Source of the DNA: Myxococcales bacterium
GTDB lineage: Bacteria > Myxococcota_C > UBA6777
Direction: 5' to 3'
Assembly (NCBI GenBank): GCA_027005175.1
Contig: JALTMC010000264.1
Location: 1-20,754 of the forward strand
DNA length: 20,754 nucleotides
Shown here: positions 1 through 7,591 of the stretch, one piece after another
Layout: each line of letters starts with the position of its first letter
How positions within the stretch are numbered: the first letter of the stretch is position 1
The notes under the pieces: model-generated
The model's input: the letters and a program-made list of their open reading frames with translations, nothing else
Database searches by the model: none
What the model was told of the DNA's origin: nothing
Translations under genes and position numbers: made by a program

Positions 1-996
1 AGGACTCACCTGGGTCGATGGCGGCATCTTAAGACCCAATGTTCCGTCAGAAGGTGGCGATTTCACCGTGGAGTTCGGCGGGTTCGTAAGACCCAACACC
101 GAATTGGGCGGTGGCTTTAACAAGTTCTCAGAGCTGCCCTTGGGAGGTGCCAATAAATTCGGCTGCTTTGTGGATGCAGGTGGCTGAATACGAGGAGGTC
201 GATATGCCGGGAACGACGGTACTTTGTGATGCTGAACAGGAGCCTTGGGAGCCTTGGGCCTCGAAGGACGCCGTTGGGCAACACGTGGCCGAGCCAAAGG
301 AGGCTGAGAAAAGCGGTTGGTATACCGGCGGGCATCTCTTTGAGCATTCTTTCGAGATCGACTCGAATCTCTGCGATCATAAGGAGAGGGGTTCCAGGGC
401 CCTCGTTGAGCGTGAAGCTCCTGACGAGGACGCCGATAACGACGTTGTACATAAGTCCGAACGCCAGCTCGCAACCGAACCAGCCGCCTTCGAAAACGAT
501 GAATACAACGTTGGTATCGCCGTAGGTACCGAGTGTACCTATAAGAGAGCCGACGGTAGGAGCGCCACTCACGAACATTCGGAGCCTCGCGCATCGCCTG
601 GCGCAAACGATACAAAATACGGCGAGTTTTTTTCCGATTTTTGTGACAGTACCGAATCACACGGCGATAGCGGGAGACTTTCTGATACGCCCGACTCAGA
701 TACCTGTCATACGAACGCCGTCGAGATTGTCGATGGATGGGTCCTCGGTATTTCTGATAAAATCGTCGAGTACTTCTTGACCCAAAGGCCGATCTCCAAC
801 CCCGAGTGGGGCTCATTGTCGGACGCTTCGAGTGCCGACGACGCCTCTGGCGACGTGGAGGATCCAACGCAGGATCACCTCCTCCCCAACCTCGCCTAGC
901 ATTCGTATCATAAGCGCGACGAACACAACCTGAGCCCAATGTCCATAGCAACCCAACACAAGCCAACAGACCCCATATGATCGGACGACGCACCAT
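1..996 (-). CDS. Arg/Tyr-rich lipoprotein with Pro-rich tail (3' end beyond window)
   Basis: An open frame of 332 codons runs leftward from an ATG at 996 to the window edge with no stop, so the C-terminus is missing. The start is supported by GGGAG-type ribosome-binding bases about 8 nt upstream. Residues 1-24 form a lipoprotein signal peptide: Arg3-Arg4, a hydrophobic core, and lipobox L-G-S-G-C with Cys24 as lipidation site. Residues about 45-210 are extremely rich in Arg and Tyr; the rest is Pro/Ser/Asn-rich, with a motif of the form LGL(T/K)xPP appearing twice about 19 residues apart near the window edge. I recognise no domain. A Glu/Asp-rich frame on the plus strand (111-899) overlaps it, but starts at a GTG without a ribosome-binding site and looks like the antisense image. 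Inferred location: outer-membrane lipoprotein. The basic segment could bind an acidic polymer, but that is a guess. Confidence 0.72.
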   Translation of the reverse strand, partial: MVRRPIIWGLLACVGLLWTLGSGCVRRAYDTNARRGWGGGDPALDPPRRQRRRRHSKRPTMSPTRGWRSAFGSRSTRRFYQKYRGPIHRQSRRRSYDRYLSRAYQKVSRYRRVIRYCHKNRKKTRRILYRLRQAMREAPNVREWRSYRRLSYRYTRYLRRYQRCIHRFRRRLVRLRAGVRTYVQRRYRRPRQELHAQRGPWNPSPYDRRDSSRSRKNAQRDARRYTNRFSQPPLARPRVAQRRPSRPKAPKAPVQHHKVPSFPAYRPPRIQPPASTKQPNLLAPPKGSSENLLKPPPNSVLGLTNPPNSTVKSPPSDGTLGLKMPPSTQVSP

Positions 997-1061
997 CTGC
1001 TTTCTCTCCCGTTGAAAAATGACCCCTCGCGTACAAAAACCTTTTGGGGCCGCCTGCAAAG

Positions 1062-1089
1062 AGTATACCCAATCCCAAGATACGACCAA
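1062..1089 (-). promoter_or_regulatory. Candidate sigma-70 promoter for the lipoprotein gene
   Basis: On the minus strand, TTGGTC (1089-1084) is followed after 16 bases by TATACT (1067-1062). The -10 box matches the consensus at 5 of 6 positions; the -35 box is weak. Transcription would start about 60 bases before the ATG at 996. This is a consensus match only. Confidence 0.3.
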
Positions 1090-1293
1090 CGTGCTCAAAT
1101 GGCAACCAACCTGATAACAATGGAGTACACTTACACCAACCCCACGGTAGGACGCTACTCCAACTCCTGTGTTGCAACCACTCTTCCTTTAAAGACATCA
1201 TGCGTGACCATGCCCGCTCTTTCACTGAACCATTATTCACCCAAGATTACACTGATAGATCAAGGACATATATATCATCTAAAAAAACAGCAC

Positions 1294-1322
1294 TTGACGA
1301 GGTGTGAGGGATATTGGATAAC
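1294..1322 (+). promoter_or_regulatory. Candidate sigma-70 promoter for the beta-oxidation genes
   Basis: TTGACG at 1294-1299 (5 of 6 to TTGACA), a 17-base spacer, and GATAAC at 1317-1322 (4 of 6 to TATAAT). It would leave a leader of roughly 190 bases before the ATG at 1523, containing the small inverted repeat at 1330-1369. No recognisable FadR-type operator was seen. Confidence 0.35.
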
Positions 1323-1508
1323 CCCAAGCACCAGAGTAGGATTCCGAGCGTAAGGGAGAGAGCTCTGGTAGAAAAGCAATCTTATTGATTTATTTTTGTC
1401 ACACCGTGGCAAGAAAGACGACATAGGGATCGCAGAGAAACAGAAGAGTTATCGCTGTAGCCCAATACAAGCCGAACCAAGCAGTGATGTATCGTATCGA
1501 TAGATTCT

Positions 1509-1515
1509 GGGAGGT
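1509..1515 (+). promoter_or_regulatory. Ribosome-binding site that sets the start of the FadN-type gene
   Basis: GGGAGGT followed by 7 bases and ATG at 1523. The in-frame ATG at 1484 (13 codons earlier) has no comparable site, and the predicted Rossmann strand begins soon after Met1523, so 1523 is preferred. Confidence 0.75.
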
Positions 1516-1522
1516 TCCAGTC

Positions 1523-3964
1523 ATGAGTAAGGAGAACATAGAGGTGAGTGCAAAGACTCGGCAGATCAAGAAAGCAGCGGTCCTCGGTTCAGGTGTGATG
1601 GGAACTGCGATTGCGTCCCATCTAGCTGGCTGCGGCGTTGATGTTTTGTTGTTGGACATTGTACCTTTTGATTCAATGCTCTCTGAGAAAGAGCAGGCCA
1701 AGCGTGATGCTGGAGACAAGAAGGTCCGCAACAAGTTGGCGAACGCCGCCCTTAAGGCAGCGCTCAAGTTCAAGCCCCCCCAGCCCGCGTTCTACTCCGT
1801 GAAAGATGCAAAGCGCATCACCACGGGCAACTTCGACGATGATATGGCCGGGATCAAAGATTGCGACCTTGTGATTGAAGTTGTTGTAGAGCGAATGGAC
1901 ATTAAGAAGAAGATCTTCGCACAAGTGGATGAGCACCGCGGAGAGCACACCATCGTAGCTTCCAACACTTCAGGACTCAGTATTAAATCGATGGTGGAGG
2001 ATTGCTCAGAAGGAATGCGGAAGCATTTCCTCGGCACCCACTTCTTCAACCCTGTTCGTTTCATGAAGTTATTGGAGATCATTCCCCACCCAGAGTGTGA
2101 CCCGACTGTCGTCAGCTTTATGGATGGTTTCTGTAGAGACCAACTGGGCAAAGGTGTGATCTACGCCAAAGACACCGCCAACTTTATCGGTAACCGAATC
2201 GGTATTCAGAGTATGTGTCTGACCATTCAAAAGATGATCGAGCACGGCTTGCGTATCGATGAAGTGGACAACATCTGTGGCAAGCCTCTTGGCAACGCCC
2301 GCTCTGCGGTGTTCAAGACCGCCGATCTGGTCGGTCTGGATACCATGCGACATGTTGCCAACACAGTCTATGAGAACTGCCCGGATGACGAAGAGCGGGA
2401 AACCATGAAGTTTCCCGCGTTTGTGGATCAGCTGATCGAGCAAGGCTTCTTGGGTCGCAAAGCCAAGAGCGGCTTTTACAAACGCGGTCCCAAAAAATCA
2501 AAGCTTGTCTTCAACTGGCAGACCATGGAGTATGTTCCCGAAGAGAAGCCATCCTTTGCTTCTGTTGCGGCCACCAAAGGAGCCGAGACCGCAGGAGAAC
2601 GCGTCAAGATCCTGATCAATGGAGACGACAAAGCAGCGAAGTTTGCGTGGGAAGTCTTGGCAGGGGGCTTGCTGTATGCAGCACGCCGAATCCCCGAGAT
2701 CGCAGACAATATCCTCGATATCGACAACGGGATGCGATGGGGTTACAATCGCGAGATCGGTCCCTTCGAGACCTGGGATGCCATCGGGCTGCGTGAAAGT
2801 GTCGATCGCATGAAGTCGGACGGTTATGACATACCCAATAGCATCGTCACCATGCTCGAAAAAGGCAACGACAGCTTCTACAAAGAAGAAGATGGCAAGC
2901 GTTTCCAGTATGACCTCGTCGCTCAGAGCTACAAGGCGATTGAGGAAGACGTCAACATCATCATCCTCAAAAAACTTCCTGCCCAACGCAAAGTGGACGG
3001 CAACGAAGGCGTGACTCTGTGGGACATCGGCGATGGTGTACTGCTTTACGAGATGCACACTCCCAAGGCCAACGCAGTTGATGGTGACACCGTCGCGATG
3101 CAAAACCGCGCCGTCGACTTGCTGGAAGAGGGTAAGTTTGAAGCGATGGTGATTGGCAACAACCACGAGAACTTCTGTGTGGGTGCCAACTTGATGTTGG
3201 TCTTGATGGCCATTCATGGCGGTGAGATCGAGAAGATCGAGCCTTTTATCCACGACTTTCAATCCGCCAACATGCGCATGAAGTACTGCAGTCGCCCCAT
3301 TGTCGCGGCGACCAGTGGCTATGTGTTTGGTGGAGGTTGCGAGATTGCCCAGCATTGTCACAAGGTTGTTGGCTCTGCTGAGTCTTATATCGGCCTCGTG
3401 GAAGTGGGCGTTGGCCTAATCCCAGCAGGTGGCGGAACCAAAGAGATGATGATGCGTGCCGTGGAAGGTGTGGACAATCCATTCAACCCCTCCCTGCTAC
3501 CATTTGTTCGTACCGCCTTCCAAAACATCGCAACAGCCGAAGTGGGTGCGGGCTTTAAACGTTCTGTGGAGGCTGGCTATATCCGCTCCAGTGATATCAT
3601 GGTCCCCAATGGAGACTATCGTCTGGCACGTGCCAAACAAGAAGCTCTCGCTCTTGCGGCAGGATCCTTTAATCCAGGCCAACCTCGCACGGATATCCCG
3701 GTGGTTGGTGAAAGCGGTACTGCCGCCTTTATCCTCGCTGCCACAGGCATGCGTGACGCAGGATGGGCAACAGAGTACGATCTCTTCATCGCGAAAAAGC
3801 TAGCCTATATCATCGGTGGTGGCCAGCGCTTCGAAGGTCAAACCATCACAGAGTGGGAGATCCTCGACCTCGAACGCGAAGTGTTTATGAGCTTGTTGGG
3901 TGAAGAAAAAACGCAGGAGCGCATCCAGCACATCCTGATGACCCGAAAGCCCCTACGAAACTAA
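1523..3964 (+). CDS. fadN: 3-hydroxyacyl-CoA dehydrogenase / enoyl-CoA hydratase fusion (FadN type)
   Basis: A cytoplasmic 813-residue enzyme for two consecutive beta-oxidation steps: hydration of trans-2-enoyl-CoA and NAD-dependent oxidation of the 3-hydroxyacyl-CoA. The dehydrogenase is N-terminal: Rossmann loop G-S-G-V-M-G at 22-27, an A-S-N-T-S-G segment, and T-H-F-F-N-P-V with catalytic His173. The C-terminal part (from about 500) is a crotonase fold: the N-F-C-V-G-A-N-L segment for the oxyanion hole, then G-G-G-C-E (Glu607) and L-V-E-V-G (Glu627). These two glutamates have the same 20-residue spacing as the catalytic pair Glu144/Glu164 of rat crotonase. The order dehydrogenase-hydratase is the reverse of E. 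coli FadB and matches Bacillus FadN in order and length. The thiolase gene follows 206 bases downstream, as fadA follows fadN in Bacillus; no acyl-CoA dehydrogenase gene is in the window. Function is well supported; the gene symbol is by analogy. Confidence 0.93.
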   Translation: MSKENIEVSAKTRQIKKAAVLGSGVMGTAIASHLAGCGVDVLLLDIVPFDSMLSEKEQAKRDAGDKKVRNKLANAALKAALKFKPPQPAFYSVKDAKRITTGNFDDDMAGIKDCDLVIEVVVERMDIKKKIFAQVDEHRGEHTIVASNTSGLSIKSMVEDCSEGMRKHFLGTHFFNPVRFMKLLEIIPHPECDPTVVSFMDGFCRDQLGKGVIYAKDTANFIGNRIGIQSMCLTIQKMIEHGLRIDEVDNICGKPLGNARSAVFKTADLVGLDTMRHVANTVYENCPDDEERETMKFPAFVDQLIEQGFLGRKAKSGFYKRGPKKSKLVFNWQTMEYVPEEKPSFASVAATKGAETAGERVKILINGDDKAAKFAWEVLAGGLLYAARRIPEIADNILDIDNGMRWGYNREIGPFETWDAIGLRESVDRMKSDGYDIPNSIVTMLEKGNDSFYKEEDGKRFQYDLVAQSYKAIEEDVNIIILKKLPAQRKVDGNEGVTLWDIGDGVLLYEMHTPKANAVDGDTVAMQNRAVDLLEEGKFEAMVIGNNHENFCVGANLMLVLMAIHGGEIEKIEPFIHDFQSANMRMKYCSRPIVAATSGYVFGGGCEIAQHCHKVVGSAESYIGLVEVGVGLIPAGGGTKEMMMRAVEGVDNPFNPSLLPFVRTAFQNIATAEVGAGFKRSVEAGYIRSSDIMVPNGDYRLARAKQEALALAAGSFNPGQPRTDIPVVGESGTAAFILAATGMRDAGWATEYDLFIAKKLAYIIGGGQRFEGQTITEWEILDLEREVFMSLLGEEKTQERIQHILMTRKPLRN

Positions 3965-3966
3965 GA

Positions 3967-4120
3967 GGCCGTCCAAAAAGAAAGTCGTTGATTTGCGCTT
4001 CGATTCGCCGCCCTGGCAAGGCTCTCCGACGAGAGAATAGCTTGTACTCTGAGGAGGTGGAACGCAGCCAGGGTGGATGAAGCGGAGATGCAAACGGTAT
4101 AGGTTATTTTTGGACGGACC
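3967..4120. repeat. 154-bp near-palindromic element (MITE-like) between the beta-oxidation genes
   Basis: The ends are an 11-bp perfect inverted repeat, CCGTCCAAAAA (3969-3979) and TTTTTGGACGG (4107-4117). Inner segments also pair: TTTGC, CGCTTC and a CCCTGGC/GCCAGGG block on opposite arms. The centre holds a small hairpin, CTCTC-CGAC-GAGAG (4022-4035), and AGAG/CTCT/GAG segments that can pair further. It starts 2 bases after the fadN stop codon and ends 50 bases before the thiolase ATG. It codes for nothing obvious. It could be a non-autonomous mobile element or a structured intercistronic RNA; no second copy is in the window. Confidence 0.7.
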
Positions 4121-4170
4121 CTAAGCCAAGCCCTTGAAGAAAAGATAAGAAAAGATAAAGGAGAGACTCC

Positions 4171-5394
4171 ATGTCCCAACAACGCGAGGCCGTTATCGTC
4201 GGTGCTGTCCGCACAGCCATCGGCAAAGCTCAGCGCGGCTCACTGGTCCACACCCGTCCCGACGACATGGGCGCCGCAGTTCTCAGCGCACTCGTCGAAC
4301 GTGTCGGTGTTGACCCCAATGAAATCGAAGACGTGGTGATGGGCTGTGCGATGCCCGAAGCCGAGCAAGGAATGAACGTCGCACGTAACTGTGTGCTGCT
4401 CGCAGGCCTTCCCGACTCCATCGCAGCCATGACCATCAACCGATACTGCTCCAGTGGACTCCAATCCATCTGGCAAGTTCACACCGATATCCTCGCAGGT
4501 GGCATTGACGTAGGTATCGCTGGCGGTACCGAAACCATGTCCATGATTCCCATGGGTGGAAACAAGATTGTTCCCAACATTGACTTGGTGGCAAAGCGAC
4601 CCGAAGCCTATATGGGCATGGGACAAACTGCTGAAAATGTGGCTGTTAAATATGAGATCTCCCGCGAAGAGCAAGATGCCTTTGCAGCGGAATCTCAACG
4701 AAAAGCGATCGCGGCAATTGAACGAGGCGACTTTAAAGAACAAATCGTTCCGCTCAATGCATACACCTACGATGGTAAGGGAAAGAAGATCGAGTTCGTC
4801 TTTGATACAGACGAGTGCCCCCGCGCCACAACCGCAGAAGGTCTGGCCAAACTGCGCCCTGCTTTTGCCAACCCCAAGGGTGCCGCTGCTTTCGGTGGGA
4901 GTGTTACCGCTGGCAACTCTTCACAGATGAGTGATGGTGCTTCTGCTGTGATGTTGATGGAAGCTGGCAAAGCCAACGACCTCGGGCTCAAGCCCATGGC
5001 CAAAGTCCACGGCTATGTCACCGTGGGCCTCGATCCAGCGTATATGGGCCTCGGCCCAGCCTTTGCTGTTCCCAAGCTCATCGAACGATTCGGACCCAAA
5101 GCCGGCATCAGCTACAGCGATATCGATTGTGTCGAAGTCAACGAAGCTTTCGCCAGCCAAGCCAAATACTGTGGTGATAAGTTCGTTGAACTCGGTATCC
5201 CCGCAGAAGCCATTAACCCCAATGGTGGTGCTATCGCGCTCGGCCATCCCCTCGGATGCACCGGCGCAAAACTCACCACCCAGCTTGTTTATTGGCTCCG
5301 CGACAACAACAAACGTTGGGGCATCGTCACCATGTGTGTCGGTGGCGGCATGGGCGCAGCTGGATTAATCGAAAACCTCGACTACCAAGGCTAG
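4171..5394 (+). CDS. fadA: Acetyl-CoA C-acyltransferase (3-ketoacyl-CoA thiolase)
   Basis: A 407-residue thiolase, full family length, catalysing CoA-dependent cleavage of 3-ketoacyl-CoA to acetyl-CoA and a shortened acyl-CoA, the last step of beta-oxidation. The catalytic residues are visible: nucleophile Cys93 in N-R-Y-C-S-S-G, His359 in G-G-A-I-A-L-G-H-P-L-G, and the acid/base Cys389 in T-M-C-V-G-G-G-M-G. The N-E-A-F-A segment of the family is present. The start has a good GGAGAG ribosome-binding site about 5 bases upstream. It follows the FadN-type gene, with which it would form a two-gene unit for trifunctional activity, interrupted by the palindromic element. A biosynthetic acetoacetyl-CoA thiolase is possible in principle, but the neighbour argues for degradation. 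Confidence 0.95.
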   Translation: MSQQREAVIVGAVRTAIGKAQRGSLVHTRPDDMGAAVLSALVERVGVDPNEIEDVVMGCAMPEAEQGMNVARNCVLLAGLPDSIAAMTINRYCSSGLQSIWQVHTDILAGGIDVGIAGGTETMSMIPMGGNKIVPNIDLVAKRPEAYMGMGQTAENVAVKYEISREEQDAFAAESQRKAIAAIERGDFKEQIVPLNAYTYDGKGKKIEFVFDTDECPRATTAEGLAKLRPAFANPKGAAAFGGSVTAGNSSQMSDGASAVMLMEAGKANDLGLKPMAKVHGYVTVGLDPAYMGLGPAFAVPKLIERFGPKAGISYSDIDCVEVNEAFASQAKYCGDKFVELGIPAEAINPNGGAIALGHPLGCTGAKLTTQLVYWLRDNNKRWGIVTMCVGGGMGAAGLIENLDYQG

Positions 5395-5478
5395 CCCACA
5401 TCACCCACTCCTTCCACCCCCTACATTCCCCCCCACACCGAAGCACGACTTGCGATCTGCATGAGTCCATCCTATCGT

Positions 5479-5505
5479 TTGACTGTGCTTATCTCTTTAG
5501 ATACT
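5479..5505 (+). promoter_or_regulatory. Weak candidate promoter before the M50-like protease gene
   Basis: TTGACT (5479-5484) and GATACT (5500-5505) with a 15-base spacer, shorter than ideal. It lies in the 148-base gap after the thiolase gene. No clear terminator hairpin was found in that gap, so read-through from upstream is also possible. Confidence 0.25.
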
Positions 5506-5542
5506 CATGAAGTCTCTCACCTTCAGGCAGGAATTTTAAGAC

Positions 5543-6484
5543 TTGAACCCAAGCTCAGAACATAGAACCGGAACATCGGTCACACCAAACACAGAACGTG
5601 CAAGACACCTTTACAGCAACCGCTACTTGCTCGGTGGCTTGGTGGTGCTGGTGCTTTTATCAAATATACCCTTTGGACAGTATGTGCTCTATCCATTTGA
5701 GCTATTTTCGACATGGATTCATGAAGTGTGTCACGGGTTAGCCGCGCTGGCTGTAGGCGGAACATTTGATGAGCTGCGCTTGTTTTCCGATACGTCAGGA
5801 CAGGCTCTAAGTAACTATGTAACATCGCGCCCAAACCTCATCATCGTAGCCAGTGCCGGGTATATTGGCACCTCTTTCTTTGGCGCGTTGTTGCTCATAC
5901 TCCAACGCCCTACCCGCTTTAGTCGAAGCCTCGCGGCAATGACGATGGCTGCCTTGGGGTTTCTTGTCATGTGGCACGTTCAACCGATCAGTGGCATCAT
6001 CATCTACCTCTTTATTACCGCCTCTATCGGGCTTCTCGCCTTTGCCTCACCCACCCAAGACATCGGTAGGTTTGGCGTATTCTCTACCGGCTGTGGGATG
6101 CTCCTAACCTTGCTTTATGCCCGAAATCTCTTTACCATCGCCACGTTGTTCTTTCTCGGTGGACTGCTTGTACTGCTCGGAATACGAGGCTCGGCCACTG
6201 TCGCAAACTTCGTCTTCAGCCTTTTGGCTGCCACCTGTGGACTCAACGCTGTCACCAGCATTAACAGTCTATTTGCCACAGACCTCACAGTCAACGGACA
6301 ATCCGTCGCAAGTTCCGACGCACACGCCGTCGCTTCCTATATGTTTGGCTCCTACCAACTCTGGGCAGCGATCTGGCTTGTCTTTTCCATTTTACTACTG
6401 GGCTGGTCCCTCTGGCACAGCGTACTCTCGCCGTCTGTGAATCGAGCCATCGACCCCGATATACCAGAGACACATCCATTTTAG
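5543..6484 (+). CDS. M50B-like integral membrane zinc metalloprotease
   Basis: A 313-residue protein with about eight hydrophobic segments and the zinc motif H-E-V-C-H (HExxH) near residue 60, just after the first membrane segment. This placement fits M50B-like site-2-protease relatives, which cleave substrates within or near the membrane. A candidate second metal or structural region is S-S-D-A-H near the C-terminus, but the classical NPDG motif was not recognised, so proteolytic activity is inferred. The start must be at or after 5543 because an in-frame TAA lies at 5537-5539. The first usable codon is TTG at 5543, with AGGCAGGA-type bases about 12 nt upstream, and no in-frame ATG occurs before the first membrane segment. 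The stop overlaps the stop of the convergent acetyltransferase gene by 4 bases. The substrate is unknown. Confidence 0.78.
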   Translation: MNPSSEHRTGTSVTPNTERARHLYSNRYLLGGLVVLVLLSNIPFGQYVLYPFELFSTWIHEVCHGLAALAVGGTFDELRLFSDTSGQALSNYVTSRPNLIIVASAGYIGTSFFGALLLILQRPTRFSRSLAAMTMAALGFLVMWHVQPISGIIIYLFITASIGLLAFASPTQDIGRFGVFSTGCGMLLTLLYARNLFTIATLFFLGGLLVLLGIRGSATVANFVFSLLAATCGLNAVTSINSLFATDLTVNGQSVASSDAHAVASYMFGSYQLWAAIWLVFSILLLGWSLWHSVLSPSVNRAIDPDIPETHPF

Positions 6485-6939
6485 CCAGAAGGCATCCACT
6501 CGTACAAAGCGTAATGCTCGTCATTCATACCCAAAGACCGATAGACGGCCTGGGCTTTGTCGTTTCGTTTGTCCACATACAACCGCAACCCACGAGAGGA
6601 AGGGTCGTTCTCAACGACCTTTTGAAGATGCTGATACATCGTTCGAAACACTCCTTGTCTTCGAGCTTCGGGTACGACATAAACAGAGTGAATCCACCAA
6701 ACCTGTCCGTTGCGCCATTCGCTCCACTCGGGCAGAGTTAACAAACAACCCACCAGACCAGCCTCACCCTCCGCGACCCAATAGTGCCCTTTGCTCGGGT
6801 CATCAAACAAAGCAGTTGCGCCTGCGGTCACTGTTTCCTGGTCTAAGCCAAAGGACTCTGTCTCCCAAGCCATCTGGATTTGAAACCCCACCAATGTATC
6901 GATATCCTCTCGGCTGCCTCGACGAATATTCCAGGACAT
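6481..6939 (-). CDS. GNAT-family N-acetyltransferase
   Basis: A 152-residue single-domain protein of typical GNAT length, expected to move acetyl from acetyl-CoA to an amine. Residues 86-105 (beginning V-Y-V-V-P) form motif A, with the pyrophosphate-binding R-R-Q-G at 93-96. The C-terminal N-D-K-A-Q-A-V-Y-R-S-L-G-M (126-138) is the usual helix with Tyr and L-G-F/M turn of motif B. The ATG at 6939 has GGAG 5 bases upstream. The gene is convergent with the M50-like gene, sharing 4 bases at the stops, and divergent from the Cys-rich protein gene. The substrate cannot be read from the sequence. Confidence 0.88.
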   Translation of the reverse strand: MSWNIRRGSREDIDTLVGFQIQMAWETESFGLDQETVTAGATALFDDPSKGHYWVAEGEAGLVGCLLTLPEWSEWRNGQVWWIHSVYVVPEARRQGVFRTMYQHLQKVVENDPSSRGLRLYVDKRNDKAQAVYRSLGMNDEHYALYEWMPSG

Positions 6940-7029
6940 AGTGACTCCAATCCCCCATCGTCAGAAAGATACAAAGAATGCACAAGAATTGCATAAGAAC
7001 AAAACAAATGATATAGCAGATGCATACAG

Positions 7030-7035
7030 TATAAC
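7030..7035 (+). promoter_or_regulatory. Candidate -10 box for the Cys-rich protein gene
   Basis: TATAAC (5 of 6 to consensus) about 34 bases before the ATG at 7069, in the AT-rich divergent gap between the acetyltransferase and Cys-rich genes. No good -35 box sits 16-18 bases upstream. Confidence 0.25.
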
Positions 7036-7068
7036 ATCATTATCCACAAACAAAAAAAGGAAATGGCA

Positions 7069-7440
7069 ATGAAGTTAATCCAACTTGGTCTCTTTGGCAC
7101 GATCTTGTTCACGATGGTTTGTTGTGGTCTCTCACCCGAGGCCGCTTGCAAAGAGATCATCAAAGCAACTTGCCAAAAATATGTTGAATGTGTACTGCCC
7201 AAGCTACCAGAAGTAGCCAAAAAGCTTACACCCATCAAGGATCAAGAGACTTGTGAGACAGATCTCCTGAAAAAGGCAAACTGCGACAACCCCAGCACGA
7301 CCTGCAAAGATGGGAAAAAGTACAGCGCAACCCAAGCTCTCAAATGCGTCAATGAGTACAAGGCTATCACTTGCTCGGACTATAGCGGTGGTAGTGTTGT
7401 GAAATCCAAAGTTCCAAGCTGTCAGACAGTCTGCCAGTAA
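7069..7440 (+). CDS. Small Cys-rich exported protein, probable lipoprotein
   Basis: A 123-residue protein with an N-terminal hydrophobic signal (M-K-L-I-Q-L-G-L-F-G...) ending in a Cys18-Cys19 pair that may be a poor lipobox. The mature part has ten cysteines (27, 35, 41, 62, 72, 79, 93, 102, 118, 122), an even number that suggests disulfides in an extracytoplasmic protein. It is Lys-rich with no recognised domain. The start at 7069 is preferred over the in-frame ATG at 7063 because AAGGA at 7057-7061 is 7 bases from 7069 and only 1 from 7063. Small Cys-rich secreted proteins like this are common in Myxococcota (general knowledge). Its function is unknown. Confidence 0.75.
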   Translation: MKLIQLGLFGTILFTMVCCGLSPEAACKEIIKATCQKYVECVLPKLPEVAKKLTPIKDQETCETDLLKKANCDNPSTTCKDGKKYSATQALKCVNEYKAITCSDYSGGSVVKSKVPSCQTVCQ

Positions 7441-7474
7441 CCCCTTCCTATCCCTCCCGATGGCCCCGCGTCCA

Positions 7475-7574
7475 CATGAATGCTCCTGCTACCATCAGCC
7501 TGAATCGCGCTCACCATGGCAGCAGGAGCGAATGGTGCATCCGCCGCATGAATGCTACTGCCACCATCAGCCTG
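7475..7574. repeat. 28-bp direct repeat pair with an inverted half copy between
   Basis: Two 28-base copies beginning CATGAATGCT (7475-7502 and 7547-7574) differ at two positions. Between them, ATGGCAGCAGGAGC (7516-7529) is the reverse complement, 13 of 14, of GCTCCTGCTACCAT (7482-7495) in the first copy, and can also pair with the second copy. The region lies between the convergent Cys-rich and selenoprotein genes. A hairpin with a 20-base loop could form, but no T-run follows it, so a terminator role is only possible. Confidence 0.6.
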
Positions 7575-7591
7575 CTCCCTCCCGACTCTCC

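Larger units (their letters stand above)
997..1522. other. Divergent intergenic region, 526 bases without a convincing gene
   Basis: This stretch separates the leftward lipoprotein gene from the rightward beta-oxidation gene. Short frames inside it (for example plus 1012-1353 and minus 908-1240) lack ribosome-binding sites and recognisable protein character. It holds two candidate promoters pointing away from each other (listed separately). An inverted repeat, ACCAGAG at 1330-1336 with CTCTGGT at 1363-1369, lies in what would be the leader of the rightward gene. No other structure was seen. Confidence 0.6.

Noticed and set aside
111-899. 262-codon plus-strand frame, rich in Asp/Glu/Ser
   Set aside because: It begins at a GTG without ribosome-binding bases, has no recognisable domain, and is antisense to a longer frame with lipobox signal peptide and ribosome-binding site.
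1012-1353. 113-codon plus-strand frame in the divergent intergenic region
   Set aside because: No ATG, no ribosome-binding site, low-complexity character and no family resemblance; it also spans candidate promoter sequence.
2498-3361. 287-codon minus-strand frame
   Set aside because: It lies entirely inside the FadN-type gene, whose catalytic residues are all in place; this is the antisense image of codon bias.
4240-4743. 167-codon minus-strand frame
   Set aside because: Antisense to the well-supported thiolase gene.
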